In this document: one piece after another, positions 16,696-26,070 of the stretch
Layout of the letters: the number at the start of each line of letters is the position of its first letter
Numbering within the stretch: the first letter of the stretch is position 1
DNA from: an uncultured Aquimarina sp.
GTDB taxonomy: Bacteria; Bacteroidota; Bacteroidia; Flavobacteriales; Flavobacteriaceae
Assembly: GCA_947502885.1 (NCBI GenBank)
Contig: CANNBP010000016.1
Location: 62,001 to 126,000 of the forward strand
Length of the DNA stretch: 64,000 nt
Reading direction: 5' to 3'
Made by a program: the position numbers and the translations under genes
Notes under the pieces: generated by a model
Seen by the model: only the letters and a program-made list of their open reading frames with translations
Told to the model about the DNA's origin: nothing
Databases searched by the model: none

Positions 16696-17595
16696 ATGAG
16701 TTTTGCCAAACTAATTTCATTATTTGAGGGAGCGTCTATAATGCAGTATGTTGCTTACTTTTTTATATTTAATAGTGCACTTATAGCTATAGAGTTGATA
16801 TTGGACATATTTACTTCTAAAGAAAGAAGATGGAAAGATACTTGGGCAAATGTTATAATTTTTATTATTAATCAGTTACTAGAAAAAACAGCTTTTGGCG
16901 CTATAGGTGTTTTATGTTTAGTACCAATTAGTTGGTTATCTCCATTAGAGATACCAATGAATATATGGACATGGATTCTGGCATTTTTTGTAGCAGATTT
17001 CACGTATTACTGGATGCACCGCCTTGAGCATGAACATCGAATATTGTGGGCAAGTCATAGTGTGCATCATTCATCAGAAGATTATAACCTAACTATTTCG
17101 TTAAGATTAAGTATTGTAGAGAGTGCATTTGAATGGATTTTTCTTATCCCGATGATTTTATTAGGGTTTAGCCCTTTTCAGGCAATAGTAGGGTTAATAT
17201 TTGTAGCACAATTTCAAACATGGATTCATACCGAGCGAATTAAAAAACTGGGATGGCTTGATGAGGTATTTAATACGCCTTCTGTACATAGAGTACATCA
17301 TGGATCGAATGATAAATACCTAGATAAAAACTACGGAGGGGTTTTGATTATCTGGGATAAGTTATTTGGAACTTTTCAAAGAGAAGAAGAAAAAGTAGTA
17401 TATGGGTTAACCAAAAACATAAACACATATAACCCAATTAAAATAAATTTTATTGAATATAAAAATATTTGGAAGGATGTGAAAAAGTGTAGAAATGTTA
17501 AAGATAAATTTAGGGTCATTTTTGGTGACTTAATTTGGCGACCAGAATATTTTGAAGAAGAGATCAAAGATTTAGATAAAAAAGCAACTTCTTAA
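16696..17595 (+). CDS. Sterol desaturase / fatty-acid hydroxylase family protein
   Basis: This 299-residue integral membrane di-iron enzyme has four or so helices and the full histidine signature: HRLEH (about residue 113), HSVHH (about 126) and HRVHH (about 201), plus an extra His in TWIHTERI. The family uses O2 and a di-iron centre to hydroxylate or desaturate lipid chains. The substrate cannot be told. A paralogue lies in the siderophore operon at 46433-47359, sharing the C-terminal block with K-Y-L-D-x-N-Y-G and D-x-x-F-G-T. Confidence 0.82.
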   Translation: MSFAKLISLFEGASIMQYVAYFFIFNSALIAIELILDIFTSKERRWKDTWANVIIFIINQLLEKTAFGAIGVLCLVPISWLSPLEIPMNIWTWILAFFVADFTYYWMHRLEHEHRILWASHSVHHSSEDYNLTISLRLSIVESAFEWIFLIPMILLGFSPFQAIVGLIFVAQFQTWIHTERIKKLGWLDEVFNTPSVHRVHHGSNDKYLDKNYGGVLIIWDKLFGTFQREEEKVVYGLTKNINTYNPIKINFIEYKNIWKDVKKCRNVKDKFRVIFGDLIWRPEYFEEEIKDLDKKATS

Positions 17596-17738
17596 TCAAT
17601 AAAAGGTTAATGTCTATGGGGATATAGATCGGTATATTAAACATACTTAATGTTGATGCATTCTTTTAACGGAAAGAAAAAATAAAACATTGTTTCTCAG
17701 TATTTTTTGCTAACTTAGTTACAACGTAAGTAAGATAT

Positions 17739-17776
17739 AACCCCATATTCAAAACTCTTTGGATATGGGGTTGTTT
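17739..17776 (+). terminator. Hairpin between hydroxylase and CheY-like genes
   Basis: AACCCCATAT (17739-17748) pairs perfectly with ATATGGGGTT (17763-17772) over a 14-base loop. Only a weak T-rich tail follows, so it may be a terminator or a structured leader of the gene at 17835. Confidence 0.45.
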
Positions 17777-17834
17777 ATTAAAAACAAATGAAACCGATGA
17801 TCCAAATAAGTGATGAAGGAGGTATCCAAATAGA

Positions 17835-18227
17835 ATGAAGAAGAAAAATAGTAAAATTTTTTTGATAGATGATGATAAGATATATTTGTTTCTCGCAGCC
17901 AAGATTATTCAGAAAAAATTTCCTGAAGCAATAATCAAAACGTATAGAAATAGTCAAAAAATCATTGGATGCATTAAAAACGATCCTCCAGATTTAATGT
18001 TTCTAGATATCAATATGCCTGTACTAAGCGGTTGGGACCTTTTGGATGAAATTAGCAAACAACAAATATCCATAACATTTCCTATATACATGGTTACTTC
18101 ATCAATTGACCCTAGAGATGAAGAGAGAGTAAAAACAGCTAACTTAATCAAGGGATGTATCCTGAAACCACTTACCAATGAGAAACTAGAACAGTTTGCA
18201 AACTTATTTGCAACAAGCAAACAGTAA
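17835..18227 (+). CDS. Single-domain response regulator (CheY-like)
   Basis: The 130-residue protein is a lone receiver domain: acidic pair D11-D12/D13 (LIDDDKIY), phospho-acceptor Asp at about residue 59 in LMFLDINMPVLSGWDLL, switch region MVTSS and conserved Lys in GCILKPLT. There is no output domain, so it acts by protein contact or in a phosphorelay. The GAF-PAS-DHp protein encoded 315 bases downstream, which has a phospho-acceptor-type helix but no ATPase, is a plausible partner. Confidence 0.85.
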   Translation: MKKKNSKIFLIDDDKIYLFLAAKIIQKKFPEAIIKTYRNSQKIIGCIKNDPPDLMFLDINMPVLSGWDLLDEISKQQISITFPIYMVTSSIDPRDEERVKTANLIKGCILKPLTNEKLEQFANLFATSKQ

Positions 18228-18542
18228 GGAATACTATAATTATTACCATAGAATTTATCTATCCTAAAGAGTTATTTAAAAAGTAATCCGTATATTAGGT
18301 TACAAACTTATATACAGTTTTATCTTTAGTTCAGTCAGATAGTATCAAATAGAGTTTTAGTATACATTATCAGTAATTTGAGATCAAATTATAACTAAGA
18401 ATAATGTGTTAAGATAATCCTATATTTCTTCGGGAAATGGTACGAAACTATTACTTCATAAAAATAGAAATCAAAATAATACCATTAACATAGGTTGTTT
18501 TTGATGTCTTATATTGAATAATTTAGACTAAAACCATTTATT
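18228..18542. other. Intergenic stretch, nothing recognised
   Basis: These 315 AT-rich bases separate two co-directional signalling genes. No frame, repeat or good promoter box is seen. Confidence 0.5.
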
Positions 18543-19661
18543 ATGTATGAACAAGAGAGACTCGAGGATTTGATGGAGTATCATATCATGGATACCCCTC
18601 CAGAAAAAGAATTAGATGAACTTGTTGAAATAGCATCGGCAATTTGTAATACACCAATATCTCTCATCTCTTTATTAGATGATAATCGCCAATGGTTTAA
18701 AGCAGTAAAAGGGCTTAATGTAATCGAAACCCCAAGAAAAAGTGCATTTTGTCATTATGCATTAAAAAACTCAAAAGAAGTTCTCGTGGTCGAAGATTCT
18801 TTTCTTGATTCGAGATTTCGAAATAACCCATTGGTTCTAAGTAGTCCATATATAAGATTTTATGCTGGAGCGCCACTTAAAACACCTAGTGGAAATGTTT
18901 TAGGAACTTTATGTGTTATTGATGATAAACCTAGGCATATTACCGAAAATCAAAAAAAAGCACTTCAACTGCTAGCAAAAAAAGTAATGGACTTTCTTAA
19001 TGCAAGAAAATTACTTATCGAACAAGCAAAAAAAATCGAATTCAATTCGGCTAGACTAAAAAAACTCACAGATCAAGTTCCTGGTACTATATTTCAAATT
19101 GAAATGTCATTTGATAGAAAACTATCTGTTCCATTTATAAGTCATGGTATAACAAAGCTTAGTGAAAATTTAGATATTCATGAGGTTCGTAAAAATCCAG
19201 AATTACTTTTAAAAGTAATTCACCCTGGTGATGTGTTCGAAATTAAGAAAAGCATGTTAGATTCTTTCACAAATCTTACCATGTGGGATACAGAATGTAG
19301 AGTTAGGTATAATAAAAATATAATGTTATGGTATAGAGGAACCGCAAGGCCAGAAAAAAAGGAAGATGGACGAGTCGTATGGTACGGAATGCTTCAAGAT
19401 ATTTCGTATCAGAAAGAATACGAAAAAACTTTAGAACAGATATCATACGATATTTCTCATGTATTAAGAAAACCAGTGAGTACAATGCAAGGATTAACTT
19501 CTAGCATACAAAATGAAAAGCTGGATGAAAAATTATTGAAAAAATACTCGGGCTATATTCGGGTGGTATCAGACGAATTGGACCGTTTTACAAGAAAACT
19601 AAATAGAACATACACTAGTAAGAAAAAAGGAATTTACAGTAGCAATCCTCTTGATGATTAA
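18543..19661 (+). CDS. GAF-PAS-DHp signalling protein lacking the kinase ATPase domain
   Basis: The product has 372 residues: a GAF domain at about 15-165 (Y-A-G-A-P-L-K-T-P-S-G-N-V-L-G-T-L-C-V-I-D motif), a PAS_3-type domain at about 180-300 (VPGTIFQIE, VIHPGD, W-Y-G-M-L-Q-D-I-S), and a HisKA-like helix with a candidate histidine at about 313 in SYDISHVLRKPVSTMQGL. After the second DHp helix the protein ends with a short basic tail. No N, G1 or G2 box follows and no ATPase-like frame lies downstream. It therefore cannot autophosphorylate by itself. Confidence 0.8.
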   Translation: MYEQERLEDLMEYHIMDTPPEKELDELVEIASAICNTPISLISLLDDNRQWFKAVKGLNVIETPRKSAFCHYALKNSKEVLVVEDSFLDSRFRNNPLVLSSPYIRFYAGAPLKTPSGNVLGTLCVIDDKPRHITENQKKALQLLAKKVMDFLNARKLLIEQAKKIEFNSARLKKLTDQVPGTIFQIEMSFDRKLSVPFISHGITKLSENLDIHEVRKNPELLLKVIHPGDVFEIKKSMLDSFTNLTMWDTECRVRYNKNIMLWYRGTARPEKKEDGRVVWYGMLQDISYQKEYEKTLEQISYDISHVLRKPVSTMQGLTSSIQNEKLDEKLLKKYSGYIRVVSDELDRFTRKLNRTYTSKKKGIYSSNPLDD

Positions 19662-19863
19662 AATTTTTTCCGAAACAGCATTTTTTAGCTTTCTATTTTC
19701 TAAAACTTCTTAATTAATACGAGTTATGGATAAAAAAATCGTAAAAACAATTTGAATTATTTTGTACTATATGCGAAAGCTTTATGCGTAAATCACATAA
19801 GATCATTTGTAAGTATTTTATCATATACAAAACCAAAATGTATGTGTATGTCAAACCAATAAC

Positions 19864-19871
19864 TATATTTG
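19864..19871 (+). promoter_or_regulatory. -7 promoter box for the K+ channel gene
   Basis: TATATTTG is an exact TAnnTTTG match, 78 bases upstream of the ATG at 19950. No -33 TTG lies at the standard distance. Confidence 0.4.
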
Positions 19872-19949
19872 GCGCTGATTTACTTATATGGGTGATAATA
19901 AGGAGTTATTATTAGCTATGAAAGAACAAAAGTTATGAATAAATAAAAC

Positions 19950-20627
19950 ATGATAGAAAAAGTATATCCATATAGATTTGAGATTTTTTTCTTTACTCAA
20001 GTTACTATCTTATTTGGTTCGTTGATTATAACCGAGGACATTTTTGAAACCATCATCTCTCCCATATTGTTTTTGGTAAACTTGATAGCGGGAATACTAT
20101 TGATTTCTAAAAAGAAGTTTTTGATGTGTTTTTTAATACTGTTATTGATTACTTCGGGGGTTATATTTGGAACTTCTTTATTGGATAATATGGATCAAAA
20201 GGTGTTGAAATTTCTTCGAATGGGTACACTTTTTTTGTTTCATGTGATTGTTACTCTAGAGATCATTAAACAAGTCTGGAGTGCCAAAATAGTTAATAGA
20301 AATGTGATTGTTGGATTGATTAGCGGTTATATCTCCTTAGGTTTAATAGGTTTTTTTATCTGTATTAGTATTGAAATGGCTTCTCCTCATTCATTTAGAG
20401 GGCTTATCGATTATATCAATAATCCAATTACATTAACAGAAAGCCTATTGTATTATAGTTACATCACTTTATTAACTATAGGATATGGAGATATTTTTCC
20501 TGTTACGCCATTGGCTCAAAAAGCTTCTGTTTTGATTGGGTTAATGGGGCAGATTTATCTAGTAGTCATTACTGCAATAATTGTTGGAAAATATATAAAC
20601 CAATTGTCTATTACAAAGAATGATTAA
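19950..20627 (+). CDS. Two-pore-helix K+ channel family protein
   Basis: This 225-residue membrane protein has about six hydrophobic segments. Between the last two lies the pore with selectivity filter T-I-G-Y-G-D at about residues 176-181, the K+ channel signature. There is no RCK/TrkA-N domain or charged S4 helix. It probably gives a passive K+ pathway in the inner membrane. It is monocistronic: the next gene is on the other strand. Confidence 0.85.
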   Translation: MIEKVYPYRFEIFFFTQVTILFGSLIITEDIFETIISPILFLVNLIAGILLISKKKFLMCFLILLLITSGVIFGTSLLDNMDQKVLKFLRMGTLFLFHVIVTLEIIKQVWSAKIVNRNVIVGLISGYISLGLIGFFICISIEMASPHSFRGLIDYINNPITLTESLLYYSYITLLTIGYGDIFPVTPLAQKASVLIGLMGQIYLVVITAIIVGKYINQLSITKND

Positions 20628-20758
20628 TTCTGGTGAATGAGGATGTTTTTATTATATGAAGAGTACCCCAATGCCTATATAAGGCTAATTATTGTTACCT
20701 AAAGAAAAGTTGTAGTTGTAATAAAATCAATTCCGTTTTGACTTTATAAATGTTTTTT

Positions 20759-21142
20759 TTATTGATGTAGGTTAAGGTCTAAATATACTTTTTCTAACTT
20801 CTCCCAATAATCGTCTGTCATCCATTTGAATGTTTTATACGAAAGTCGAGTCTTTAATTTAGAGAATAGATTTCTCTTTTTTATAGATTTAGTGATTTCA
20901 GAAACTAACCATTCTTCGTCAAACCCTGCCCACTCTCCAGCTACGCTTAACAAGTTAGTGTGTAGTACCGGAAAAACTTCATTTCGATTTATTTGTTTGA
21001 CTTCCTCCAGACTATACGGGCTTTTAACAATAACTGATGCCATATGTCTAAAATCATAATCTTGTAATTCATTATCTAGGTATAAATCTGATAACGCTTT
21101 CCAGATAGGTTTTCTTTCTTCTATATTTAGTTGTGCTTTCAA
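20759..21142 (-). CDS. DUF7079 family protein
   Basis: This 127-residue soluble protein has the family's opening ERKPIWKALSDLYLDNEL and the central E-V-x-P-V-L-x-x-N-L-x-x-x-A-G-E-W-A-G-F-D block. No function is known. Small genes like this are common in contact-dependent immunity neighbourhoods, but no toxin is visible here. The frame converges on the K+ channel gene. Confidence 0.6.
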   Translation of the reverse strand: MKAQLNIEERKPIWKALSDLYLDNELQDYDFRHMASVIVKSPYSLEEVKQINRNEVFPVLHTNLLSVAGEWAGFDEEWLVSEITKSIKKRNLFSKLKTRLSYKTFKWMTDDYWEKLEKVYLDLNLHQ

Positions 21143-21278
21143 AAATTAGATAATAACAATAAATAATGTAATCATTCAACTATGTCTACATACAAATTTA
21201 ATAGATTTTAGATTAATAAAATTGTATCTAATGTTTTGTAGTTTTGTAGGAAAGTATGGTTCGCTATTTTTTAGACTT

Positions 21279-21728
21279 TCAGATGCTTTCAAATTCTTCT
21301 TCTTCAATTTTTATTTTTTTAGCAGACCATTTAGCCCAAGCAATGGCATCCTCTAAATTGTCGAAGGTTTGGAAATTATCGTGTGTAAAAAGTTTCTCTA
21401 TCAAACAATTGAGCATTCCTTGCGAAGTATAACTCACAATAGTATGTCCTTTTAACTTGTAGTTATTTTTGAAGAATTTAATCCAATCAAGAGGTTTAAC
21501 AGAATAAGAATTGACACGATTAGAGATATACATTATATCTTTACTATTGTGGTCATATAGATGTGCAATTTCTTCAACTATTGGTTTGGCATGATCATCC
21601 CACGAATATATAATACCCTCATTAATCTCTCCTACAACAAAAGAATCAAAAAGATAAAAATTACCGCATGGATAATTTAATTCATGTATTGCATCTTTGT
21701 AAAAAGAAGAATCCTTTATATACCCCAT
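21279..21728 (-). CDS. Hypothetical protein, tandem paralogue A
   Basis: This 149-residue protein has no signal peptide. It starts MGYIKDSSFYKDAIHELNYPCG and shares most of its length with the protein at 21989-22426: Y-L-F-D, the E-G-I-I-Y-S-W block, K-P-I-V-E-E-I-x-H-L-Y-D-H-N, Y-I-S-N-R-V, and K-P-x-D-W-I-K-F-F. The length and layout recall small STAS/SpoIIAA-like proteins of Flavobacteria, but this is not certain. It has its own 5' region, so both copies may be expressed. Confidence 0.55.
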   Translation of the reverse strand: MGYIKDSSFYKDAIHELNYPCGNFYLFDSFVVGEINEGIIYSWDDHAKPIVEEIAHLYDHNSKDIMYISNRVNSYSVKPLDWIKFFKNNYKLKGHTIVSYTSQGMLNCLIEKLFTHDNFQTFDNLEDAIAWAKWSAKKIKIEEEEFESI

Positions 21729-21988
21729 AACATGTACATCTATGTTATTTTAATTTGCTTTAAAAAATGTTTAAGCATTCATAAAATAACGACTAATTCA
21801 TTGCTTGAATAAAGTCGCCAAAAGTAATAAAATATTTGTTACCCAGTAGGTTGGGGGTAGTGATAAATAAATGTTAAATAAATCCCTTTGAAATAGATTC
21901 AAGAGTGAACTTATTCTATAGAGAGAACAAAGTCATATGAATTATGCAATGTTGTAATTTTTAAGATAACATAGACAGGTACAATAGT

Positions 21989-22426
21989 TTACTTATTGTT
22001 AGAGTTTGGTTGTGATTTTGAAAGGCTTTTTGCCCAAAGTATTGCATCTTCCAAACGTTCAAAATTCTTAAAACTATTTTTCATGAAAAGTTTTTCTATC
22101 AAAGAATTAAGAAACCCACGAGGCGAATAACTCACAATAGCATACCCTCTAAGCTTATAATCATTTCTAAAGAATTTAATCCAATCACTAGGTTTTACAG
22201 AATACAAATGAACTCTATTTGATATATAGACAATATTTTCTCCATTATGATCGTATAAATGAGTTATTTCTTCAACTATTGGTTTTGCATGCTCTTCCCA
22301 TGAGTAAATGATTCCTTCATGAATTTCTGCAATAACATAAGTGTCGAATAGATAATAATTACCACAAGAATAATTTAACTCTTGTATAGCTTCTTTAAAA
22401 AAAGGGGTATCCTTTATATAGCCCAT
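21989..22426 (-). CDS. Hypothetical protein, tandem paralogue B
   Basis: This 145-residue homologue of the protein at 21279-21728 starts MGYIKDTPFFKEAIQELNYSCG. The two differ most at the C-terminus: copy A ends in a Glu-rich tail, copy B in S-Q-P-N-S-N-N-K. They lie in the same orientation with 260 bases between, the result of tandem duplication. Both keep the D-W-I-K-F-F motif, so both are probably functional. Confidence 0.55.
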   Translation of the reverse strand: MGYIKDTPFFKEAIQELNYSCGNYYLFDTYVIAEIHEGIIYSWEEHAKPIVEEITHLYDHNGENIVYISNRVHLYSVKPSDWIKFFRNDYKLRGYAIVSYSPRGFLNSLIEKLFMKNSFKNFERLEDAILWAKSLSKSQPNSNNK

Positions 22427-22549
22427 AATGTGTATATAAATTGACTTAACCCTCTTAAAATGAATTTGCTACTTAAAAGATATACCAATTATTTAATAAA
22501 CCAAAGGTTTAATCCACAGAAAAATACCTCTATTATCATTTTTTATGTA

Positions 22550-22571
22550 TTTAATCGATAAACGGATTAAA
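22550..22571. promoter_or_regulatory. Inverted repeat upstream of the rlmF-like gene
   Basis: TTTAATC (22550-22556) and GATTAAA (22565-22571) form perfect 7-base arms around an 8-base spacer in the divergent region between paralogue B and the rlmF-like gene. It may be a regulator site. No regulator can be named. Confidence 0.3.
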
Positions 22572-22607
22572 TATGCGCTTAAATGAATAGAGTAATGCGA
22601 TAGTTTT

Positions 22608-23555
22608 ATGAACTGTATATTGTTATTACTAGCACAAGAAATAACTCAAAAAGTGTCTGTATCTTTACCCGTAAAATCACTTTTTAATTCAGATTACATT
22701 TTGCATCCAAAAAATATTCATAATCATCCCTACGACTTTGAAGCTTTGAGTACGTCTCACTCAGAGTTAACCAATTATATTTTTAAAAATATTCATGGTA
22801 ATAAGAGTATTGATTTTGCAGATGCAAATGCAGTACTACACTTAAATAAAGGTATTTTAAAGCATCACTATCGATTAAAAGATTGGAATATTCCAGAAGA
22901 TTATTTGTGTCCTCCGATACCTGGTAGGGCTGATTATATACATCATATTGCTGATTTGATAAGTCATAAAGGAGCCGATGATATTCGGGGACTGGATATT
23001 GGAGTAGGAGCGAACTGTATTTATCCTATTTTAGGAACTCAAATCTATAATTGGGATATGGTTGGTGCAGATATACATCTCAAAGCCGTTAACGCTGCTC
23101 AAGCAAATGTTGATGCTACAAATGATTTACAAAATAAGATTGAGATAAGACATCAAAGTAATAATGCATTAATTTTTGAAGGTATAATATATCCTAAAGA
23201 GTATTATGATTTTACGATGTGTAATCCACCTTTTCATGCGTCTAAAGAAACTGCCGAAAAGGGAACCATACGTAAACTAAGAAACCTAAAACAATCAGAA
23301 TCTTTAACACTTAATTTTGGAGGACAGGCTAATGAGCTATGGTGCAATGGGGGTGAAGCATTATTTATAAAACGAATGATAAAGCAAAGTGTTGCTTTTA
23401 AGACTCAGGTGGGTTGGTTTACTTCATTAGTTTCTAAAAAAGAAAACCTCGCGAAAATCTATAAGCAATTAGATAAGTTAAAAGCGATGCATAAAACAAT
23501 AAAAATGGAACAAGGCAATAAGCAAAGTAGGTTTGTGGCATGGCGATTTGAATGA
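22608..23555 (+). CDS. rlmF: 23S rRNA (adenine-1618-N6)-methyltransferase
   Basis: This 315-residue AdoMet methyltransferase has the RlmF core: H-P-K-N-I-H-N-H-P-Y-D-F-E-A-L near the start, the F-A-D-A-N-A-V-L-H-L-N-K block, motif I L-D-I-G-V-G-A-N-C-I-Y-P, the acceptor motif N-P-P-F-H-A-S, and G-G-E-A-x-F-I-x-R-M-I. The family normally starts at M-H-P-K-N. Here ATG 22608 adds 31 residues, while an in-frame TTG at 22701 would start exactly at the family's first residue. The TTG may be the true start. Confidence 0.85.
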   Translation: MNCILLLLAQEITQKVSVSLPVKSLFNSDYILHPKNIHNHPYDFEALSTSHSELTNYIFKNIHGNKSIDFADANAVLHLNKGILKHHYRLKDWNIPEDYLCPPIPGRADYIHHIADLISHKGADDIRGLDIGVGANCIYPILGTQIYNWDMVGADIHLKAVNAAQANVDATNDLQNKIEIRHQSNNALIFEGIIYPKEYYDFTMCNPPFHASKETAEKGTIRKLRNLKQSESLTLNFGGQANELWCNGGEALFIKRMIKQSVAFKTQVGWFTSLVSKKENLAKIYKQLDKLKAMHKTIKMEQGNKQSRFVAWRFE

Positions 23556-23698
23556 TTTTTTTGATAGCTATACCTTGAACTCGATTGGAGTAAAAAGTTG
23601 TATTTATTTGAACTTTATGGGATCTGTTTTTATAAGAACTGTAACAAAGTAACTTTAGGTTTGTCAATAAAATAGACTAATTATAATTACTAGATCGA

Positions 23699-24976
23699 AT
23701 GACCATAAGTATACCTAAATCTCGATTTTTGAATAGTATTTGCCTCTTTTGTTGTACAGTATTATGTATTCATTACTCCTTTGGCAATTTGAATAAAATG
23801 GCCTCTCACTACACCATCAAAGCAACTATTAATACTCAAACACAATCATTGAATGCCAATGTAACCATCTCTTATAACCCTCATGAACAGACAAAAACCT
23901 TAGCGTTTATAGCTCATGAGAATGTGGTTATAAAGAATTGTTTAGCAAGCGGGCTTCTAGGTTTTAGTGAAGAGAAGAAGTCAAATAAGCAGAAATCTAT
24001 CCTATTAAATTTTAAGAATACAATAGAAAAACCAATAACCATTACTTTTGATTATACTTTTACACTTAAAGAAAAGGATGCTCCTTGGGGTATTGATAAA
24101 ATATCTGATGATTGGATTGAGTTAAGTCTAAATTCGGGATGGTTGCCTATTATATCTTCTTATAACAACCAGTTTAGTGTAGAAGCAGAACTAGATATTA
24201 TTTCAAAAAGTAAGTTTGATATCCTATCCAGCGGAACTTCAAAAGCATTGGGTAATCATAAATATAAAATTAAAAATACCATTCCTCAAATAGATTTTGT
24301 ATTAATTGGAAGCCCAAAACTTCATAAAAGCCAAAAAGGCAACATTACGATTTATGAGCCTAAAGAAAATAATGAAAGAGAAGGTTTTGTATTTAATTTT
24401 AGTGAAAAAAGCTACCAATGGCTTAATAGTACTTTTGGGGAGGTAAAAAAAATACCTCCGGTTAAACTAGTGATTACACCAAGAAAAGAGAGTGGATATG
24501 CCAGAAAGAATTTTATTGTTTTAAGCAATGACATTTCGGTAACAGACACGCTTCACTTCGTAAACTATATTACCCATGAGTTTGTACATTTTTGGAGTAA
24601 TGGAGCAAACCCTTTGTCAGAGCATAGATGGCTAGATGAATCTATAGCAGAATATGTTGCTTGGAAATATATTCATAAAAATTATGATGAAATAGAAGTG
24701 AAAAACTTTTTGACTAAAATTAAAAAAGAATTGGATCGAATTGCTCCTGTGTATGTTAAAGGTAAAACCGATATACCATCTCATGCAGTCATGTATAAAA
24801 AAGGAGTTTATAAATTATTTCAATTAGAAGAAATGGTTGGTGAAAATAAAATGTTCAAAATTCTTATTGATTGGTTTAGAGTTGAAAATAAAAATTCTGA
24901 AGAGTTTTTAAGACTAATCGAGAATATTGTAGGACGTAAAGTGGTTCAAAATTTTAGATTAGAATTATCTAAATAA
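23699..24976 (+). CDS. Secreted M1-type (gluzincin) metallopeptidase-like protein
   Basis: This 425-residue protein has an N-terminal signal or anchor segment (residues 8-28). Residues 35-200 form a beta-rich domain like the N-domain of aminopeptidase N. The zinc motif is H293-E-F-V-H297 (YITHEFVHFW), with the third ligand probably E314 in W-L-D-E-S-I-A-E-Y, two residues closer than in classic M1 enzymes. It is about half the length of typical M1 aminopeptidases and lacks their C-terminal helical domain. The substrate is unknown. The gene stands alone. Confidence 0.75.
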   Translation: MTISIPKSRFLNSICLFCCTVLCIHYSFGNLNKMASHYTIKATINTQTQSLNANVTISYNPHEQTKTLAFIAHENVVIKNCLASGLLGFSEEKKSNKQKSILLNFKNTIEKPITITFDYTFTLKEKDAPWGIDKISDDWIELSLNSGWLPIISSYNNQFSVEAELDIISKSKFDILSSGTSKALGNHKYKIKNTIPQIDFVLIGSPKLHKSQKGNITIYEPKENNEREGFVFNFSEKSYQWLNSTFGEVKKIPPVKLVITPRKESGYARKNFIVLSNDISVTDTLHFVNYITHEFVHFWSNGANPLSEHRWLDESIAEYVAWKYIHKNYDEIEVKNFLTKIKKELDRIAPVYVKGKTDIPSHAVMYKKGVYKLFQLEEMVGENKMFKILIDWFRVENKNSEEFLRLIENIVGRKVVQNFRLELSK

Positions 24977-25166
24977 ATACTTTTTCCCAAAAAAAAGTCG
25001 TTTTTAAATAATAAATGAGATTGTAGTAAACCAATAATAAATAGAAAAAACTTTCTAAATACTTTTTTATTAAAGTATTGCTAAACAACTTTGGTTATTA
25101 TAAAGGATTAGTATTTTTATCTAGGAAAACATTTCCAAATTCATCAATCAATTTAAAAAGAAACGA

Positions 25167-25649
25167 ATGTTAAATGACTATCATATAGCAGAAATTAATG
25201 TTGCCCGAATGAAAGGAGTAAACATTGATGACCCAATCATGAAAGAATTTGTAGATAACTTGGATAAAGTTAACGCCTTGGCCGAAAGAAGTGAAGGTTT
25301 TGTGTGGCGGTTACAGGATGAGAATAATGATGCTACAAGCTTTAATCCTTATAATGATGAACAAGTAATTATTAATATTTCGGTTTGGGAAACAATTGAA
25401 TCATTAGAAAGTTTTGTATTTAAAACATTTCATACAGATTTTTTAAAAAGAAGAAAAGAATGGTTCTATACCTACGGAAAAGTTCATACCGCAATGTGGT
25501 GGATGCCAAAAGGAGAATTCCCTTCAATAGAAGAAGCAGTAGCAAAGCTGGATTACCTTCAAAAAAATGGCGCTTCAGAAATAGTTTTTGACTTCAGAAA
25601 TAGATTTCCTAAACCAATGAAGACAGGAGATATAAAGCATAACATATAA
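25167..25649 (+). CDS. DUF3291 family protein (dimeric alpha/beta barrel type)
   Basis: The 160-residue protein opens with Y-H-I-A-E-I-N-V-A-R-M-K-G and carries the family blocks N-A-L-A-E-R-S-E-G-F-V-W-R-L, S-V-W-E-T-I-E-S-L-E-S-F-V, and M-W-W-M-P-K-G-E-F-P-S. DUF3291 proteins resemble antibiotic monooxygenase-type barrels. No specific reaction is known. The stop and the next start share one base (TAATG), so the downstream gene is translationally coupled. Confidence 0.8.
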   Translation: MLNDYHIAEINVARMKGVNIDDPIMKEFVDNLDKVNALAERSEGFVWRLQDENNDATSFNPYNDEQVIINISVWETIESLESFVFKTFHTDFLKRRKEWFYTYGKVHTAMWWMPKGEFPSIEEAVAKLDYLQKNGASEIVFDFRNRFPKPMKTGDIKHNI

Positions 25650-26065
25650 TGATTAAAAAAGAAGATTTAGTAAAAAGTACAACTCTTGAAGATAGTTTCG
25701 AGATTGAAATCAAAATCGGTGATAAGAAAATCAGAATAGGGTTAGAACCAGATGATGTTGAAATTGAAGAAACAATTGCGTTGGCAAACAAAGTATTAAG
25801 TGATATAACCGGATATCAAGTCAAGGCGAAAAATAAAATTGTAGAGGAATTTTTGGAAAACTATAACGAAAATAGGATAGATGAAGGAAATCCTAAATTA
25901 GATGAAAAAAAGTTCGTACAAAATCTGAAACTTACTGCAATCAACTTTTTGTCAAATGAATGTGTTGATTTTTTTTATGAAGAAAACGGAATGTTTGGCA
26001 ATCACTCATTAATAGCACAATCTTATGATGGAGCAAGTTTTGATGATGCAATAATGTATGGGTAA
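25649..26065 (+). CDS. DUF2262 family protein
   Basis: The 138-residue protein has the family's I-x-I-G-L-E-P-D-D-V segment, the amphipathic A-x-x-x-L-S-D-I helix region, the later N-x-x-x-I-D-E-G and F-x-x-x-L-K-L-T-A-I blocks, and the ending E-N-G-M-F-G-N-H-S-L-I that matches the family's m-F-x-G-H-x-I. The function is unknown. It is coupled to the DUF3291 gene by a one-base overlap and followed 5 bases later by the propeller lipoprotein. Confidence 0.6.
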   Translation: MIKKEDLVKSTTLEDSFEIEIKIGDKKIRIGLEPDDVEIEETIALANKVLSDITGYQVKAKNKIVEEFLENYNENRIDEGNPKLDEKKFVQNLKLTAINFLSNECVDFFYEENGMFGNHSLIAQSYDGASFDDAIMYG

Positions 26066-26070
26066 AACTT

